36,855 nt of DNA, from positions 1-36,855 of IMG/VR virus record IMGVR_UViG_3300044630_000883; one strand, 5' to 3'. This document shows positions 1-8,452 of this stretch, piece after piece. Both the position numbers and the translations under genes were made by a program. Position 1 is the first letter of the stretch, and each line of letters begins with the position of its first letter. The notes under the pieces are model-generated. The model saw only the letters and a list, made by a program, of their open reading frames with translations, ran no database searches and was not told the origin of the DNA. Origin of the DNA: a virus.

Positions 1-590
1 GTTAACCGCAGTTGTTCTTTAAGTGCTTCTGCCTTTTCAGAGAGTAAGGTAATACCTAACAGTTGTTCAATGATAGATCGTTGATCGTTAGGCTTTAATG
101 CCAAGAATGGTTCGGTATATGTGTTTAATGCCACGAGATGTTTAAACATTTCGTGACTCATACCAATCATCTCTTCGATCGCTTTTTGTGTTTCTCGACT
201 ATCACCTTGTGACTCGTCAAGATCTTCAAGGTCTTGTTCTTGACCATTAATACTAAATTTCAGTAGATTAGGTTTACGTCCACGCTCGATATGATATTCT
301 TGTCCATCCTTATCAAAGGTCACAGTGACCAACATACCCTTGCCGTTGATCTTGTTTACAAGATTGTCTTTTTTAATATTTGTTAATGCTGTACCGTAGA
401 TGGCATAGCTGAGACCGTTGATAATAGTTGTTTTACCAGTACCATTACGAGCACCGCTGTCATCCCCACCCAAGTCTAAGTTCTCGCCTAGTACCAAAGT
501 AAGTTGTCCGCGATCAAAATCTATGGCCTGAGTCTGATTACCCACGCTCATAAAGTTTTTAACGGTTAAATTTTTTATCTTGATTGTCAT
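1..590 (-). CDS. gp46: Recombination endonuclease large subunit gp46 (SbcC/Rad50-like ATPase), N-terminal part, cut by window edge
   Basis: Reading down from the ATG at 590 gives an open frame with no stop to base 1, about 196 codons. It starts MTIKIKNLTVKNFMSVGN, the usual opening of SMC/Rad50-type ATPases, followed by a Walker A loop NGTGKTT near residue 50. Further on it reads MVTVTFDKDGQEYHIERGRK and MFKHLVALNTYTEPFLALKP, then QRSIIEQLLGI, as in the gp46/SbcC N-terminal lobe just before the coiled coil. In the T4 system gp46 pairs with gp47 as an ATP-driven nuclease that resects DNA ends for recombination-dependent replication. Its ATG overlaps the TGA of gp47 by 4 bases (ATGA), so the two are probably translationally coupled. 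The coiled coil, Walker B and signature motif lie outside the window. Identification is firm; the C-terminus is unseen. Confidence 0.93.
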   Translation of the reverse strand, partial: MTIKIKNLTVKNFMSVGNQTQAIDFDRGQLTLVLGENLDLGGDDSGARNGTGKTTIINGLSYAIYGTALTNIKKDNLVNKINGKGMLVTVTFDKDGQEYHIERGRKPNLLKFSINGQEQDLEDLDESQGDSRETQKAIEEMIGMSHEMFKHLVALNTYTEPFLALKPNDQRSIIEQLLGITLLSEKAEALKEQLRL

Positions 591-1597
591 AGATTATTAT
601 AGATATCCAATAGTAATGCTTTGTCGTAAGTATCACTTTCGATTGCTTGTATTTGATTCATAACAATAGTATCAACACTTTCAAAAGTAATATCGATAGG
701 AGTTGCCTGACTGTCAACCTGTACTTTTTCTGGTATTAACATTAATTCGCGCAAGTCATACTGCGGCATGAATGTTTCTTTAATAAAGTTTGCTTCTTCA
801 AAACTAATTGGCAAGTCAATAGTAACTCTGGCGTGCATTTTAGTCTTTAACAATCCTTCTGGATTATCAATGATCTGACTTAACTTGAATGTACGATACA
901 CGGGTTGATCTGGCCATGTGTGATATTCTGGTTTACCACCCCACTCTAGAATCATCATACCGCGGTCGTCATCGCCTGCGTCTGCATAGTTGTGTGGGAA
1001 AGCATTACCGATATAGGTAATATTACCTTTAGTCTGACGCTTATGGAAGTGACCACTGAACACATACTCTTGATTTACAAAGTGATCACCTTGTAACTGT
1101 CCGTGATCTGGCATCTGTATCATAGCATTCATATAGAATAGCGGTAACTCTAAATGTCCAAACACATATCGACTTTGGATTTTAGGAACCTGTTTCCACT
1201 CGTCACCTATTAACCACGGCATAATAGTTACATCGCCTTCTGTGAGTGTTTCTCTAATAGGAACAATGTTTGGAAACAATCTCATGAACTCAATACTATT
1301 GATTTCGCGTTTGTCTTTGTAAAACAAGTCGTGATTACCTAAGATGAAATATACTTTTTCAAATGATTGACTCAACTTCTCTAGATTAGAAACTGTATAG
1401 TTCATAGTACTCACGTCTGTAGTACTACGATTATGATGCCAATCACCTAGGAAGATTGCTGTTTCACATCCTTGTGCTTTTGCAGTTTCACAAAACCAAT
1501 TGACAAATTCTTCGCAATCATGATTATGCACTCTGCTGCCAGTCTTCAATCCAAAATGGATGTCAGTAAAACAGGCTACTTTTTTGAATAGACTCAT
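587..1597 (-). CDS. gp47: Recombination endonuclease subunit gp47 (Mre11/SbcD-like metallophosphoesterase)
   Basis: A 336-residue protein with the calcineurin-type phosphoesterase motifs in order: DIH (12-14), GDWHHNR (about 51-57), GNHD (about 87-90), GHLE (about 147-150) and GHFHKR (about 182-187). These residues bind the two metal ions of the nuclease site. Length matches T4 gp47 (339 residues). It is the nuclease partner of gp46, and the gene order 47 then 46 with a 4-base overlap is as expected for the pair. In T4 the complex processes double-strand ends for recombination-dependent replication. A modest Shine-Dalgarno, AAGAGAT, lies about 15 bases before the ATG on the minus strand. The gap to the upstream gp55 gene is 31 bases, so the three genes likely share a transcript. 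Confidence 0.95.
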   Translation of the reverse strand: MSLFKKVACFTDIHFGLKTGSRVHNHDCEEFVNWFCETAKAQGCETAIFLGDWHHNRSTTDVSTMNYTVSNLEKLSQSFEKVYFILGNHDLFYKDKREINSIEFMRLFPNIVPIRETLTEGDVTIMPWLIGDEWKQVPKIQSRYVFGHLELPLFYMNAMIQMPDHGQLQGDHFVNQEYVFSGHFHKRQTKGNITYIGNAFPHNYADAGDDDRGMMILEWGGKPEYHTWPDQPVYRTFKLSQIIDNPEGLLKTKMHARVTIDLPISFEEANFIKETFMPQYDLRELMLIPEKVQVDSQATPIDITFESVDTIVMNQIQAIESDTYDKALLLDIYNNL

Positions 1598-1628
1598 AGT
1601 TTTATTTTAATATCTCTTAAGTTAAAGA

Positions 1629-2486
1629 TCAATCGAAGTCACTACCTTCGCCAGTTTTTGGTAAACCAACAGTAGGTCCTGTGCCTGTGCTTGTACCTGA
1701 ATTTTGTCGAGTCCAACTAGGAGTCATGCCATTCATTTCGAGGATGTCGTCTCTAATATTTTGGTTACGTTTTTCAATGTTGATGATACGTACAAAACTA
1801 TTGGTAACAGCAGCAGTATAGTAAGCAAAAGGATTATCAGATTTACTTTCATCAAATTGTAGTCCTATTTGTGTTAATTGTAAAATAGCCTGACCCTTCA
1901 TCTCGTCATTGTATGTATATCCACGGACATTACCCCGAGTCGCATATCGCTCACATAATTTTAAAAACATACGAGCTAGGTTATCGGTCATCTGCCCGTG
2001 TTCTTTATTGAACTCCCCAGTGTCTAGCGGGCCTTTCCAGTGGCTTTTGCCTACACATATTAAGTTGCCTTTTTCATCAAACTTCCAATGTTGGAATGGA
2101 GGAAAGTTGACTTTTTCGTGGCTGTCAGCAACATTTTTTAAAGTCTTTTTACGACCAGGTGCTAGAGGAACATGCTCGAATGACATGATACGGAATACTA
2201 AGTCCTCTTTTTGCATTTTTTTGTAATCAATTTCAAATTCTTTTGCAGGAATTTTCTTCCCACCAGCTATCATAGCAGCCTCGTGTGCTTCTTTAGATAG
2301 CCTAGAGGCACGGTTTCTTTTGGCTTCTGCTATAGTTCTTACATTAAGTTTTTCAAGGCTACTTACGATTAAATCGTAGTTTGAATATGATTTGTCCAAA
2401 AAAGAACAGTAAGTATTTTTGCTTCTGTGGATCTCTTTTAACAGATCTTTGTTGGTTAGGTATTTTATTTTAGGTACTAGTGACAT
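1629..2486 (-). CDS. gp55: Late-transcription sigma factor gp55, enlarged form
   Basis: The 285-residue protein aligns by eye with T4 gp55 (185 residues) in two blocks. The N-terminal IKYLTNKDLLKEIHRSK corresponds to T4 YNYVNNKELLQAI. A core at about 190-245 (GYTYNDEMKGQAIL, then FDESKSDNPFAYYT and NSFVRIINIEKR) corresponds to the sigma region 2-like part of T4 gp55 (FDETKYKNPHAYIT, NAFVQRIKKERK). gp55 directs host RNA polymerase to late promoters of TATAAATA type, and such boxes precede the structural genes here. Between the blocks lie about 135 residues absent from T4, ending in GKSHWKGPLDTGEF. The C-terminal tail is Gly/Thr/Ser-rich and ends EGSDFD; T4 gp55 ends with a sliding-clamp-binding motif, and whether this acidic end does the same is a guess. 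The start is supported by AGGAGA at 2496-2501, nine bases upstream. Confidence 0.88.
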   Translation of the reverse strand: MSLVPKIKYLTNKDLLKEIHRSKNTYCSFLDKSYSNYDLIVSSLEKLNVRTIAEAKRNRASRLSKEAHEAAMIAGGKKIPAKEFEIDYKKMQKEDLVFRIMSFEHVPLAPGRKKTLKNVADSHEKVNFPPFQHWKFDEKGNLICVGKSHWKGPLDTGEFNKEHGQMTDNLARMFLKLCERYATRGNVRGYTYNDEMKGQAILQLTQIGLQFDESKSDNPFAYYTAAVTNSFVRIINIEKRNQNIRDDILEMNGMTPSWTRQNSGTSTGTGPTVGLPKTGEGSDFD

Positions 2487-2511
2487 TGATATGATTCTCC
2501 TATTACTTAAT

Positions 2512-2520
2512 ATAATAGCA
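2512..2520 (-). promoter_or_regulatory. Possible extended -10 promoter for the gp55-gp47-gp46 unit
   Basis: The minus strand reads TGCTATTAT here, an extended -10 element (TGn followed by a 5/6 match to TATAAT). It would start a transcript about 20 bases before the gp55 ATG. No good -35 element is visible, which an extended -10 can tolerate. The site fits early or middle expression by host sigma factor, ahead of the late genes on the other strand. Short AT-rich motifs arise often by chance in this genome, so confidence is modest. Confidence 0.35.
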
Positions 2521-2532
2521 CATTTTTATAGA

Positions 2533-2540
2533 AATAAATA
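2533..2540 (+). promoter_or_regulatory. T4-type late promoter box AATAAATA before the baseplate cassette
   Basis: AATAAATA matches the T4 late box TATAAATA in 7 of 8 positions and the NATAAATA form described for cyanomyoviruses. It lies 27 bases before the ATG at 2568, in the only spacer between the divergent gene blocks, so transcription would begin near 2546 with a short leader containing GGAG at 2550-2553. gp55, the factor that reads such boxes, is encoded directly opposite. Confidence 0.72.
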
Positions 2541-2567
2541 GAGTATAACGGAGAATATTTACTCAAA

Positions 2568-3692
2568 ATGGCATTATCAATTAATCCATTAGCACAGCTA
2601 ATAACACAGTCGTCTGAAGCAATATCCAGAGCTACTAACGAAGCAAATGCCGCATTACCTCAGATTGGAGATGCTATTTCTAAAGCCAATCTTGACGGTA
2701 CAATATCAAGATTAAGCGGAGGCATTGGTAGTACACTGAATGGGTTAACTGGAACATTGCCGTCGATAGGCGGATTAAACATTTCCGGAGCTCAGAGCTT
2801 AGTAGCAGGTGCAGGAACAGCCTTAGGCGGTATTGGTAATGTTGCTTCAACAACAGTAGGAGGCGCGATCAGCAGTTTACAAGGGATAACAGGAGCCACT
2901 AGTAATATCACAGCAGATATTTCTGGAACGCTCAATAAATTAACCGGTGGCAATTTAGCAGGCGGTTTACAAAGTCTAGCTGGCAATATCTCAAAATCTG
3001 CAGGAATACTTAATAACATTTTAAGCCTAAAACGTGGTGCTAATTTACCGGCCGGTGGAGAATTATTTGCACAACGAGGACAGGCAATACAACTTCAACC
3101 AGGAGCCAAAAACGATTGGCGTGTACGAATAACCTGCCAATGGAATATTTTTAACAGCCCGTTGTTTAAATTATTAGAAAATACAGGTGGAGTTGTTTGG
3201 CCATACACACCAAACGTAACAGTATCAACTAAAGCAGAATACAATCCAATTAGTCCTACACACAGCAATTATGCTTATCAAGCATATAAGAGTAGTGTAA
3301 TTGATGACATCACTATCTCGGGTGAATTCACATGTGAAACTGAAACAGACGCAGCGTATTGGATTGCCGCTACTACATTTTTTAAAACAGCAACAAAAAT
3401 GTTCTTTGGACAAGGAGATAATGCTGGTAATCCTCCAATAGTCTGTAACCTAACAGGATACGGATCAAGTATATTTGATAAAGTTCCGGTGATTGTTAAA
3501 ACCTTTTCAGTAGACCTTAAAGAAGATGTTAATTACATAAAATGTAATACATTTGGAACTAATACATGGGTACCGGTAATAAGCACCATATCTGTAACAG
3601 TTACACCAGTATACAATAGATCTAGAATGCGTAAATTTAGCCTCCAAGATTACTCAAGAGGAAAAACATCCGGCGGAGTAGGATACATTTAA
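2568..3692 (+). CDS. gp48: Baseplate tail-tube cap/initiator-like protein (gp48/gp54 type)
   Basis: A 374-residue virion protein. Residues 1-150 are rich in Gly, Ala, Ser, Leu and Thr with irregular repeats (GGIGSTLNGLTGTLPSIGG). Residues from about 180 to 360 form a compact domain: WRVRITCQWNIFNSPLFKLL, SNYAYQAYKSSVIDDITISG, AYWIAATTFFKTATKMFFGQ, and VPVIVKTFSVDL. The YAYQAYKSS..DDITISGEF and MFFG..NAGNPP patterns are the ones I associate with marine T4-like gp48-family proteins. T4 gp48 has 364 residues; with gp54 it caps the hub and starts tail-tube growth. The choice between gp48 and gp54 is uncertain. The stop overlaps the next start (TAATG), indicating coupled translation with gp53. Confidence 0.62.
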   Translation: MALSINPLAQLITQSSEAISRATNEANAALPQIGDAISKANLDGTISRLSGGIGSTLNGLTGTLPSIGGLNISGAQSLVAGAGTALGGIGNVASTTVGGAISSLQGITGATSNITADISGTLNKLTGGNLAGGLQSLAGNISKSAGILNNILSLKRGANLPAGGELFAQRGQAIQLQPGAKNDWRVRITCQWNIFNSPLFKLLENTGGVVWPYTPNVTVSTKAEYNPISPTHSNYAYQAYKSSVIDDITISGEFTCETETDAAYWIAATTFFKTATKMFFGQGDNAGNPPIVCNLTGYGSSIFDKVPVIVKTFSVDLKEDVNYIKCNTFGTNTWVPVISTISVTVTPVYNRSRMRKFSLQDYSRGKTSGGVGYI

Positions 3693-3991
3693 TGGCAACA
3701 TATACTAAATCAAGCCCTTGGGTGAATACACCAACTAATAATCTATATCTAGAACTTTTAGAAATTAGATCTGTGCCTGCTGAGGCAGATGACTTCAGAT
3801 ATACTATTGAAAGTCATTACAAACATAGACCAGATTTACTTGCCTACGACCTATATGGTAATCCAAAATTATGGTGGGTATTTGTTCAAAGAAACATGAG
3901 CGTGATCAAAGATCCTATATATGATTTTGAACCAGGGGTAACGATATATCTTCCTAAGAAGAGTAATCTACAGAAATTCTTAGGAGTCTAA
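3692..3991 (+). CDS. gp53: Baseplate wedge protein gp53 (short form)
   Basis: A 99-residue protein with the gp53 core: YKHRPDLLAYDLYGNPKLWW (residues about 43-62), followed by VFVQRNMSVIKDPIYDFEPG and VTIYLPK. This is the LysM-like fold in which the D-P-IYDFxPG-xxIYLP segment ends the domain. T4 gp53 is nearly twice as long (196 residues), and short forms are usual in marine relatives. In T4 it joins neighbouring wedges to one another around the hub. The ATG shares one base with the stop of the preceding gene, and AGGA lies about 10 bases upstream inside that gene. The following gene begins one base after its stop. Confidence 0.88.
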   Translation: MATYTKSSPWVNTPTNNLYLELLEIRSVPAEADDFRYTIESHYKHRPDLLAYDLYGNPKLWWVFVQRNMSVIKDPIYDFEPGVTIYLPKKSNLQKFLGV

Positions 3992-3992
3992 A

Positions 3993-6305
3993 ATGGCATT
4001 AAGAGATCTTGGTAGAGGAATTACAGATTTAGTAAGACCAGATGGTGGAAGAATTCTCGAAGATACAATTTCTAATATAATTCCAACAGGAATAGCAACT
4101 AGAGCTACAGATCTTACTGTTCCCAGGGCTGCTGACTTTCTTAAAAACGGGGTTAGTAACGTAGAACAAAACCCCAATATTCCTAATCCTCAAAATACTA
4201 ATTTACCTAGCATAGTAAAAAACCCGTTAGAAGAATTTGCTTCTATGACTCCGCTATGGACACTGGCATGTCTAACCCCCGCCCAATTTAATGATCCTAG
4301 ATCATATAGAAACAGCACCGGCGATTTAAAAAATGTGATTTTTTCTTCAGGAGGTAGATTTGACAGTCAGCGCCAAAGTACCTTATTTGGAACACCTGAG
4401 TATTTCGTAAACAATTTCATGATGAAATCGATCATTGCCGCCGGTAGTAAAACCGGCAACTCTAATGCTTTTAAATTTGAATTTGATATCTACGAGCCAT
4501 ACAGCATGGGACTGTTATTACAGAGCATGCAGGCGGCGGCTCTAAATGCCGGATATTTAAATTATATGGAGAATTGCCCATATCTTTTAAGATTGGATTT
4601 TAATGGATATAAAGAAGATGGTACTATTCTAACTTCTATTAAACCTAAATTCTTTACGATGAAATTTACATCAGTTAAATTCCAAGTAACAGAAGCAGGC
4701 AGTCAATACAAAGTAGAAGCTATACCTTACAATCATCAAGGGTTTACTGATACGGTTAATGTAACCTACAATGATTTGAAAATAGTTGCATCAACAGAAG
4801 GAACGGTAGAAGACGTTCTAGTCAATAGTCCCGAAAGCCTTGTTGCTGTGTTGAATAAAATCGAACAGAATATGGTTGACGAGCAAAAGATAGGATATCC
4901 TGATGTATACGATATACAATTTCCTCAAAACTCTAGCGATTTCGTCAGCACTACTAAACCCCCACAGGCAAACGCTGCGGTTGTAGATCCTAATGCTCCT
5001 CCTGATGTAACGATCCAGGGCGACATTGTCCCATCAATATTAAGAACAAAATTAGCACAGGCTAAACTAGGGTTTAAAGGTAATGATATAGGCACAGCCA
5101 GTCTAGGGTTTACACAAAGTAGCGGCGGTAACTTCGTTATGAAAAAAGAAAGTGACCAGCGCGATGAAAAAACAGGTATAATTAACAGAGATGGGATGAC
5201 TATTGATCCTAACAAGAGAGCGTTTCAATTTGGTAAAGGACAATCTCTCACAGCAATGATTAATAGAATAATATTAAGTTCTGACTATGCTAAAAAGGCA
5301 ATGGAAACAGATAATATGGTCGATGGATTTATCAAATGGTTTAGACTAGATGTGCAGATAGAACTACTAAAATACGATCCTGAAGTTGGAGATTATGCTA
5401 GAAAAATAACCTATAGAGTTGTACCTTTCCTAGTCCATCATTCAGTGTTCACAAATCCTAATGCTGCTGTTATCGGACATCAAGGCATTAAGAAAGAAAT
5501 AGCTAAAGCATATGAATATATCTATTCAGGACAAAACTTAGATGTTCTTAAGTTTGATATTAATATTAATAATCTATTCTACACAGGAAGTTCACCAAGT
5601 GCAGAAAATAAAAGTGCTCAAGTATCTAATCAAGATCAAAAAGGGGTAGCGGCCGACCCAGCTATGACAACAAAGAATAATCAAGGTACCGCCCCAGAAG
5701 CGCAAACTGCTACTCTTGGTAGAAGTCGAGTAAAACGAGATCCTAGTTTATTAGACGCTCCGCCTGGCGGGTCCGGTGATAGAACTACAGAACAGATGGT
5801 TGCAGAACAATTCCATAAGGCATTTATTGAAGGATCAAGTGCAGATATGATTACTGTAGATTTAGAAATTTTAGGTGATCCTTATTGGATAGTAGATAGT
5901 GGACTATCAAATTATTTTGCCGCTAGTGCATCCTCAACCAGTCAGATTACAGAAGACGGTACAATGAATTATGAAAGTGGCGAAGTTTATATCTATGTAA
6001 CATTTAAAACACCAACAGATATTAGTGAAACAACAGGCTTGTTTGATTTTCCTAAAGTAAGTCCGTTTAGTGGGATATATAGGGTAGTTAACTGTGAAAG
6101 CCAGTTTAATGATGGCTTATTTAAACAAAAGATTAAATGCTTGAGAATGCAAGGTCAAGCACTTGACTACGCTGATAATCCAGCAGGTCTTAAAAATATC
6201 AAATCTACTAAACAAGGCGCTCTATCTGTTACTATTGCAGAAGAAGAAACAACTAAAACTTCTCCTATTGATGAAACCTTTCCTAGCATATTGAGATCTA
6301 CATAA
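3993..6305 (+). CDS. Baseplate hub candidate, 770-residue structural protein upstream of the spike gene
   Basis: Starts at an ATG with AGGAG (3982-3986) close upstream. Residues 1-75 are Pro/Asn-rich. A folded N-terminal domain follows at about 79-275 (TPLWTLACLTPAQFNDPRSY, FDIYEPYSMGLLLQSMQAAA). A second segment covers about 410-535. A flexible linker at 536-605 is rich in Gln, Asn, Ala and Pro. The C-terminal domain runs from about 605 to 735 with ILGDPYWIVDSGLSNYF, TPTDISETTGLFDFP, FSGIYRVVNCESQFNDG and FKQKIKCLRMQ. The 'GDPYW ... FSGIYRV ... F(K/T)Q' pattern recurs in hub proteins of tailed phages. The place directly before gp5, with a one-base overlap (TAATG), suits a gp27-like partner of the spike, but at twice the length of T4 gp27 (391 residues). 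The structural role is likely; equation with gp27 is inference. Confidence 0.58.
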   Translation: MALRDLGRGITDLVRPDGGRILEDTISNIIPTGIATRATDLTVPRAADFLKNGVSNVEQNPNIPNPQNTNLPSIVKNPLEEFASMTPLWTLACLTPAQFNDPRSYRNSTGDLKNVIFSSGGRFDSQRQSTLFGTPEYFVNNFMMKSIIAAGSKTGNSNAFKFEFDIYEPYSMGLLLQSMQAAALNAGYLNYMENCPYLLRLDFNGYKEDGTILTSIKPKFFTMKFTSVKFQVTEAGSQYKVEAIPYNHQGFTDTVNVTYNDLKIVASTEGTVEDVLVNSPESLVAVLNKIEQNMVDEQKIGYPDVYDIQFPQNSSDFVSTTKPPQANAAVVDPNAPPDVTIQGDIVPSILRTKLAQAKLGFKGNDIGTASLGFTQSSGGNFVMKKESDQRDEKTGIINRDGMTIDPNKRAFQFGKGQSLTAMINRIILSSDYAKKAMETDNMVDGFIKWFRLDVQIELLKYDPEVGDYARKITYRVVPFLVHHSVFTNPNAAVIGHQGIKKEIAKAYEYIYSGQNLDVLKFDININNLFYTGSSPSAENKSAQVSNQDQKGVAADPAMTTKNNQGTAPEAQTATLGRSRVKRDPSLLDAPPGGSGDRTTEQMVAEQFHKAFIEGSSADMITVDLEILGDPYWIVDSGLSNYFAASASSTSQITEDGTMNYESGEVYIYVTFKTPTDISETTGLFDFPKVSPFSGIYRVVNCESQFNDGLFKQKIKCLRMQGQALDYADNPAGLKNIKSTKQGALSVTIAEEETTKTSPIDETFPSILRST

Positions 6306-7963
6306 TGGCAGAATATAAACGCACCCCGTCAAACATATCAGAACAGAGAAACATAGGAAATGGCCCATTTCTTGCTAGAATTGTCAGCCATCTTGATCCA
6401 ACATTTATGGGTAGTCTTGAGGTTACTCTTTTAAGACATCAAGCAAATATCGCCAGTGATGATACACAGACATATATTGTTCGCTGCGCAAGTCCATTCT
6501 TTGGATATACTGGATTTGAATTTATGGGTCAAAATACAGCGACCACCCAGCGTACACAAGGCGAACAGGCACTGAATCAACAAGGGGTTGCTGGTGCTAG
6601 CACAATTGATGCTTTTAATGATACACAAAAAAGTTATGGTATGTGGATGGTTCCGCCAGATGTTGGTGTTAACGTTCTTGTGGTTTTCATAGACGGAGAT
6701 CCAAGCCAAGGCTATTGGATAGCCTGTGTTCCTAGTAGATTTGCTAACCATATGGTTCCTGCTCTTGCAGGATCAACAGAAGTTGATCTAGATAGTGCAG
6801 ATAAACAAAAATTAAATTGGCCAAATAAAGCAACAGGCTTAAAAATGCCATTACCAGTGGCAGAAGTTAATAGACGATTAAATCAGAAAGAACAAAATAG
6901 TGACGTTGACAAAATTAAAAAACCACTACACCCTATTGCTGAAAAATTTTTAGAGCAAGGGCTATTAGAGGATGATGTTCGAGGGGTTACAACATCGAGC
7001 AGTAGACGAGAAGCACCGAGTATGGTATTTGGTATTTCAACGCCAGGACCTCTTGATAGAAGACAGGGTGCTAAAAAAGCTAAGGTAGGAACTTTACAAA
7101 GTCCGTCGCCTTCTCCGGTTCCGGTAAGTCGATTAGGTGGAACAACCTTAGTTATGGACGACGGCGATGATAGATATCGTAGAGAAACATCTGCAGGTGC
7201 AGGGCCAGTAAAATACATAGACGTAATCGCTGAAAAAGATAAACCTTCTCAAGGTGATCCAACGATTCCATATAATGAATATTTCCGTGTAAGAACTAGA
7301 ACCGGACATCAGATATTGATGCACAATTCAGAAGATTTAATTTATATTGGAAATGCTAAAGGAACAACATGGATTGAATTAACGTCAAACGGCAAGATTG
7401 ATATCTATGCTCAAGACAGCATTAGCATTCATACAGAGAATGATTTGAACATCAAAGCCAATAGAGATATCAATTTGGAAGCTGGTCGAAATATCAACAT
7501 AAGATCAGAAATTGGTCGACTTCATATGGATGTTGCCACAGACTGGAAAGTTACTGTAGGACAAAATAATAAAATTACAGTTGGTAAAGATTGTGAACAT
7601 GTAGTTGGCGGTAATACAAAAATCACCACTTCAGAAAATTTTGATTTAGGCAGCGGCGGCTATAATAGATTTACAGCCAGCGGAAATACAGATATACGCA
7701 GCGGCGGTAATCATACTGAATCTGCAGCCAGGATCGATATGAACGGACCGTTAGCACAAGCAGCAGTTCAAGCAGTTGAAATAACTCCGCTAAATCTACA
7801 TGCTAATCCAAGTACCAGCACACAAAATGGTTGGGATGCCAAATATCAGGGTGGAAATATTGCCAGCATTATGAAACGTATTCCAATGCACGAACCTTGG
7901 GTTCTGCATGAAAATCAAACCCCTCAATTTTTAACACCAACAAATACAGATAGAGAAATCTAG
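6305..7963 (+). CDS. gp5: Baseplate hub/central spike protein gp5, without lysozyme domain
   Basis: A 552-residue protein with three parts. Residues about 20-155 are an OB-fold (GPFLARIVSHLDPTFMGSLE, YGMWMVPPDVGVNVLVVFID, PSQGYWIACVP), as in gp5/VgrG. A linker of about 160-330 contains SSSRREAPSMVFGISTPGPL and LGGTTLVMDDGDD, known from marine-phage gp5. Then YFRVRTRTGHQILMHNSEDL leads into a triple-stranded beta-helix needle at about 360-480 with 8-residue-like periodicity (DIYAQDSISIHTENDLNIKA, INLEAGRNINI, KITVGKDCEHVVGG). The end, RIPMHEPWVLHENQTP, is a usual gp5 terminus. T4 gp5 carries a lysozyme between the OB-fold and needle; here no lysozyme-like segment is present. The protein should form the trimeric membrane-piercing spike. 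AGGAG and the gp25 start follow immediately. Confidence 0.9.
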   Translation: MAEYKRTPSNISEQRNIGNGPFLARIVSHLDPTFMGSLEVTLLRHQANIASDDTQTYIVRCASPFFGYTGFEFMGQNTATTQRTQGEQALNQQGVAGASTIDAFNDTQKSYGMWMVPPDVGVNVLVVFIDGDPSQGYWIACVPSRFANHMVPALAGSTEVDLDSADKQKLNWPNKATGLKMPLPVAEVNRRLNQKEQNSDVDKIKKPLHPIAEKFLEQGLLEDDVRGVTTSSSRREAPSMVFGISTPGPLDRRQGAKKAKVGTLQSPSPSPVPVSRLGGTTLVMDDGDDRYRRETSAGAGPVKYIDVIAEKDKPSQGDPTIPYNEYFRVRTRTGHQILMHNSEDLIYIGNAKGTTWIELTSNGKIDIYAQDSISIHTENDLNIKANRDINLEAGRNINIRSEIGRLHMDVATDWKVTVGQNNKITVGKDCEHVVGGNTKITTSENFDLGSGGYNRFTASGNTDIRSGGNHTESAARIDMNGPLAQAAVQAVEITPLNLHANPSTSTQNGWDAKYQGGNIASIMKRIPMHEPWVLHENQTPQFLTPTNTDREI

Positions 7964-7972
7964 GAGTGACAT

Positions 7973-8410
7973 ATGGCCAATAAACTTTACAATCAAAAAG
8001 TCGTAGCAGTAAACAAAGCATCTGTTGGCGATAAAGGCGGAGTTTTTACCTATAAAGGATTTAGTTCTAAAGAAGTTAATCGTAACTATAAACTTTATGA
8101 TATTGATCTAGTGAAACAAGATTTGATCAACCATTTCTATATTCGCAAGGGTGAAAAATTAGAAAACCCGGAGTTTGGCACAGTAATCTGGGACATGATT
8201 TTTGAACAGTTTACAGAAGATGTTAAAAATATTATTGCTAAAGACGTTGAAGAAATTATTAATTATGATCCAAGAATCATAGTAAATGAGGTTCAAGTTG
8301 ATAGCACTGATCAAGGTATAAGGATTGAAGCCAACATTACTTACATACCGTTCAATATTAATGAACGTATGACGTTTGACTTTGATAAAGACAATTCTAT
8401 CATAAACTAA
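7973..8410 (+). CDS. gp25: Baseplate wedge protein gp25
   Basis: A 145-residue protein (T4 gp25 has 132). The family signature is at residues about 56-77: RKGEKLENPEFGTVIWDMIF, equivalent to the 'GxR-x-x-P-x-FG' turn of gp25/TssE proteins. It is followed by an amphipathic helix (TEDVKNIIAKDVEEII) and the sequence DPRI..NEVQV. gp25 ties the wedge to the sheath by mimicking a sheath handshake domain. A strong Shine-Dalgarno (TAGGAG, 7961-7966) overlaps the stop of gp5, and the ATG lies six bases beyond it. The gene closes the first late unit; a 42-base spacer with a new late-promoter box separates it from gp6. Confidence 0.92.
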   Translation: MANKLYNQKVVAVNKASVGDKGGVFTYKGFSSKEVNRNYKLYDIDLVKQDLINHFYIRKGEKLENPEFGTVIWDMIFEQFTEDVKNIIAKDVEEIINYDPRIIVNEVQVDSTDQGIRIEANITYIPFNINERMTFDFDKDNSIIN

Positions 8411-8426
8411 GCACTTTATTTTGCTT

Positions 8427-8434
8427 GATAAATA
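8427..8434 (+). promoter_or_regulatory. T4-type late promoter box GATAAATA before gp6
   Basis: GATAAATA matches the T4 late box in 7 of 8 positions. It sits 19 bases before the gp6 ATG (8453), inside the only sizeable spacer (8411-8452) between gp25 and gp6. AGGA at 8441-8444 provides the ribosome site. Placement ahead of gp6 would let gp6 and the 13.9-kb gene after it be transcribed independently of the first cassette. Confidence 0.7.
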
Positions 8435-8452
8435 TGATATAGGAAATAACAA

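Noticed and set aside
1909-2226. Plus-strand open frame of 105 residues opposite gp55
   Set aside because: Antisense to a recognised gp55 gene; no ribosome site or domain.
6780-7300. Lysozyme domain in gp5
   Set aside because: The linker is Lys/Pro/Ser-rich with no lysozyme-like catalytic Glu...Asp/Thr arrangement.
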